In this document: positions 62,162-64,000 of the stretch, in pieces
Layout of the letters: the number at the start of each line of letters is the position of its first letter
Position numbering within the stretch: the stretch's first letter is position 1
From: Streptomyces hyderabadensis
GTDB lineage: Bacteria; Actinomycetota; Actinomycetes; Streptomycetales; Streptomycetaceae
Assembly: GCF_020404845.1 (NCBI RefSeq)
Contig: NZ_JAIOJZ010000018.1
Location: 79,276-143,275, forward strand
Direction of reading: 5' to 3'
Length of the DNA stretch: 64,000 bases
The notes under the pieces: generated by a model
The model's database searches: none
Seen by the model: the letters and a program-made list of their open reading frames with translations, nothing else
Told to the model about the DNA's origin: nothing
Position numbers and translations under genes: made by a program

Positions 62162-62737
62162 ATGGCAACCGGACACACGGACCCGCAGCGGCGGGAGCGC
62201 ATCCTCGCGGCCACCCTCGACCTGATCGCCGAGGAGGGCATCGCCCGCGTCTCCCACCGGAGGATCGCGCAGCGCGCGGGGGTACCGCTCGGCTCGATGA
62301 CGTACCACTTCAGCGGCATCGAGCAGCTGCTGCGGGAGGCGTTCGGCCGGTTCACCGACCACATCGTCGCGGTCTTCGACGAGCACCTCGGCGCCGCCGC
62401 CGACCGCGACGAGGCCTGCCAGGCGGTGGCCGACCTGGTGCACGAGCTGTCCGAGGACAGCCAGCGCGACCTGGTGCTCACCCAGGAGCTGTACACGCTC
62501 GCCGCGCGGCAGCCGGCCTACCGGGAGCTGACCCACGAGTGGATGCGCCGCAGCCGCGTCCACCTGGAGAAGCACTTCGACCCGGACACGGCCCGCCAGC
62601 TCGACGCCCTCATCGAGGGCCTGACGCTGCACCGTGCCCTGGCCAGGGAGCCGCACGGGCGCGCCCTCACCCTGGAGGCCATCGCCCGGGTCACCACCAC
62701 CGACCGGCGCGCGCCCGAGGCGAGCGACACCCCCTAG
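62162..62737 (+). CDS. TetR-family regulator of the MFS/acetyltransferase cassette
   Basis: A 191-residue repressor. The HTH is 'GIARVSHRRIAQRAGVPLGSMTYHFSGIEQLL' (about 25-55), the subgroup with 'GSMTYHF' common in regulators next to MFS pumps. It follows the acetyltransferase by 10 nt and lacks a Shine-Dalgarno, so it is either co-translated or starts from its own weak leaderless promoter (TAAGTC, 7 nt upstream). It should bind the twin operators at 60252 and 61532. Confidence 0.88.
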   Translation: MATGHTDPQRRERILAATLDLIAEEGIARVSHRRIAQRAGVPLGSMTYHFSGIEQLLREAFGRFTDHIVAVFDEHLGAAADRDEACQAVADLVHELSEDSQRDLVLTQELYTLAARQPAYRELTHEWMRRSRVHLEKHFDPDTARQLDALIEGLTLHRALAREPHGRALTLEAIARVTTTDRRAPEASDTP

Positions 62738-62739
62738 CG

Positions 62740-62778
62740 GCCCGTGCGGCGCGGGCCTGACCCCCGCGCCGCACGGGC
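62740..62778. terminator. Bidirectional terminator between TetR and YeeE genes
   Basis: Perfect 16-bp arms GCCCGTGCGGCGCGGG / CCCGCGCCGCACGGGC with a 7-nt loop, between convergent genes. Confidence 0.92.
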
Positions 62779-62785
62779 GTCCCCG

Positions 62786-64000
62786 TCAGCAGACGCCGTC
62801 GCCCGGCTTGGGGTTGCCCAGGCCGAACAGCGGTCGCAGCCTGAGGCCCACCCAGGTGCCGGCCAGCGCGCAGGCGCCCCACAGCCAGCCGCTGAGGCTG
62901 CCCGAGGCGATGCCCGCCAGGTAGGCGCCGATGTTGCAGCCGCCGGCCAGCCGGGCGCCGACGCCCATCAGCACCCCGCCGAGCACGGCCGCGACGGCGG
63001 TGCGCCAGGGGATGCCCCGGTGCAGTGCCCAGGTGCCGCCGAGCGAGGCGGCGACGGCGGCGCCGATCATGATGCCGATGTCGGTGAGGCTGGTCTTGTC
63101 GGCGAGCACCGGACCGGCCAGCATCTCGGCGTTGCCGGGCCGCTGCCACCAGGTCCAGTTCTCCGGGTGGCCGCCGAGCGCGCCGACCAGTTCCGAGCCC
63201 CACAGGCTGAACGCGCTGGTGACGCCCCAGGCACCGCCGGAGACCAGCAGGACGCCCGCGCCCAGCACGGCCAGCGCGAGGGCGCCGGCGGCCAGCGGCC
63301 AGGAGCCGCGGACGGCACGGACTGCGGCCCGGCGCGCCGAGGGCACGGCGCCCAGCGGCGGCGGGTTGCGGCGGGCCTGGATCCACCGGCTGACCAGCAC
63401 CACGAGCAGCAGTGCGGCGATGGTCACGGCCCAGGAGCCGAACCAGCCGATGTGCTCGGACAGCACGACGGGCTCCCAGGCGGGCAGGTCCTTCCACAGG
63501 TCGAACTGCCAGGCGGCCAGCGTGGCGCCCGCCACGAAGCCGCCCAGGGTCAGCACGATCGACGTCTGTCCCGAGCCGACCGCGAAGAGGGTGCCCGAGG
63601 CGCAGGCGCCGCCGAGCTGCATGCCGATCGCGAAGAGCGCCGAACCGGCGAACAGGCCGACGCCGATCGGCCCGGCGGACGGTGCGGGCTGGGAGCCGAA
63701 CAGTCCGGTCCCGGTGCCGATGACGAGGGCGAACAGGGTGGCCGTGGTGCCCAGCAGCAGGGCGTGTGCCCGCAGCCCGGTGCCGTTGCCGACGGCGACG
63801 AGCTGGCGCCAGGCGGAGGTGAAGCCGAACCGGGAGTGGAAGAGGGCGACGCCGAGGCCGAGGCCGAGCAGGAGCAGCACGCCCGGCTTGGCACCGTGCG
63901 CGGACCAGACGTACGCGGTCAGGGCGGCGGCGAGCAGCGCGGACACGGCGAGCGGGGTCCGCCGTACCGGCGGCAGGGGCGGGGCCTCGGGCCGGGCCGA
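62786..64000 (-). CDS. YeeE/YedE-family sulfur-compound transporter (partial, N-terminus beyond window)
   Basis: An integral membrane protein open to the window edge (404 residues seen). It has about ten TM segments and the two Cys-containing signature loops of the family: 'MQLGGACASGTLFAVGSGQ' and 'RLAGGCNIGAYLAGIASG'. In the thiosulfate transporter TsuA equivalent cysteines relay the substrate. GTG 63946 could be an internal start, but the frame continues upstream without a stop, so the true start probably lies outside. No TusA-like partner is visible inside the window. Confidence 0.88.
   Translation of the reverse strand, partial: SARPEAPPLPPVRRTPLAVSALLAAALTAYVWSAHGAKPGVLLLLGLGLGVALFHSRFGFTSAWRQLVAVGNGTGLRAHALLLGTTATLFALVIGTGTGLFGSQPAPSAGPIGVGLFAGSALFAIGMQLGGACASGTLFAVGSGQTSIVLTLGGFVAGATLAAWQFDLWKDLPAWEPVVLSEHIGWFGSWAVTIAALLLVVLVSRWIQARRNPPPLGAVPSARRAAVRAVRGSWPLAAGALALAVLGAGVLLVSGGAWGVTSAFSLWGSELVGALGGHPENWTWWQRPGNAEMLAGPVLADKTSLTDIGIMIGAAVAASLGGTWALHRGIPWRTAVAAVLGGVLMGVGARLAGGCNIGAYLAGIASGSLSGWLWGACALAGTWVGLRLRPLFGLGNPKPGDGVC

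Overview
The window is very GC-rich and densely packed. Coding frames carry almost only G or C in third position, GTG starts are common, and many genes overlap by 4 nt (ATGA/GTGA). With the CebEFG-type sugar uptake operon, the secreted GH64 glucanase, the SpoIIE-type PP2C phosphatase and many one-component regulators, this points to a Streptomyces chromosome. I see no rRNA or tRNA gene, insertion sequence, integrase or CRISPR array. The content is accessory metabolism, transport and regulation.

Left part (1-15.1 kb). A partial peptide-type substrate-binding lipoprotein faces an IclR regulator, which is coupled to a serine hydrolase and a NUDIX hydrolase. A six-gene minus-strand operon then runs from 10695 to 3930: two phosphotriesterase-fold proteins (one apparently catalytically dead), a flavin monooxygenase, an HSL-type esterase, a metallo-beta-lactamase-fold hydrolase and a CocE-type hydrolase. 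Opposite it lie a P450, its 3Fe-4S ferredoxin, a ferredoxin reductase and a LysR regulator. Together they look like a catabolic module for an oxygenated, probably aromatic ester or lactone of unknown identity.

15-25 kb. A TetR/DHA2 efflux pair is followed by beta-glucan use: secreted GH64 beta-1,3-glucanase, GH1 beta-glucosidase, two ABC permeases, a sugar-binding lipoprotein and a divergent LacI regulator. The gene order is that of cebR-cebEFG-bglC, but the operators differ from the known CebR site.

25-37 kb. Small enzymes come first (YunG-like, methyltransferase, quinone reductase with TetR, a small secreted peptide, GDPD). An organosulfate module follows: formylglycine-generating enzyme, type I sulfatase, SsuABC-like ABC transporter and ROK regulator. 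A Tat-exported beta-propeller glycosidase-like protein diverges from the ROK gene.

37-51 kb. GAF/PP2C phosphatase coupled to a CBS-BON protein; TetR; LysR divergent from a 2,2-dialkylglycine decarboxylase; an MmpL pump; a frameshifted relic; a MerR-PP2C fusion; an AlkZ-like protein coupled to a VOC-protein relic; a WYL regulator with strong palindromes; an MFS exporter.

51-64 kb. An operon of ClpC-like ATPase, SRPBCC protein and FdhF/YdeP-type oxidoreductase; an NAD-dependent DNA ligase; a secreted serine hydrolase; an MFS/acetyltransferase/TetR cassette with twin operators; and a partial YeeE/YedE sulfur transporter.

A recurring feature is apparent leaderless starts: a TANNNT-like -10 box 6-7 nt before the start codon, mostly on regulator genes.
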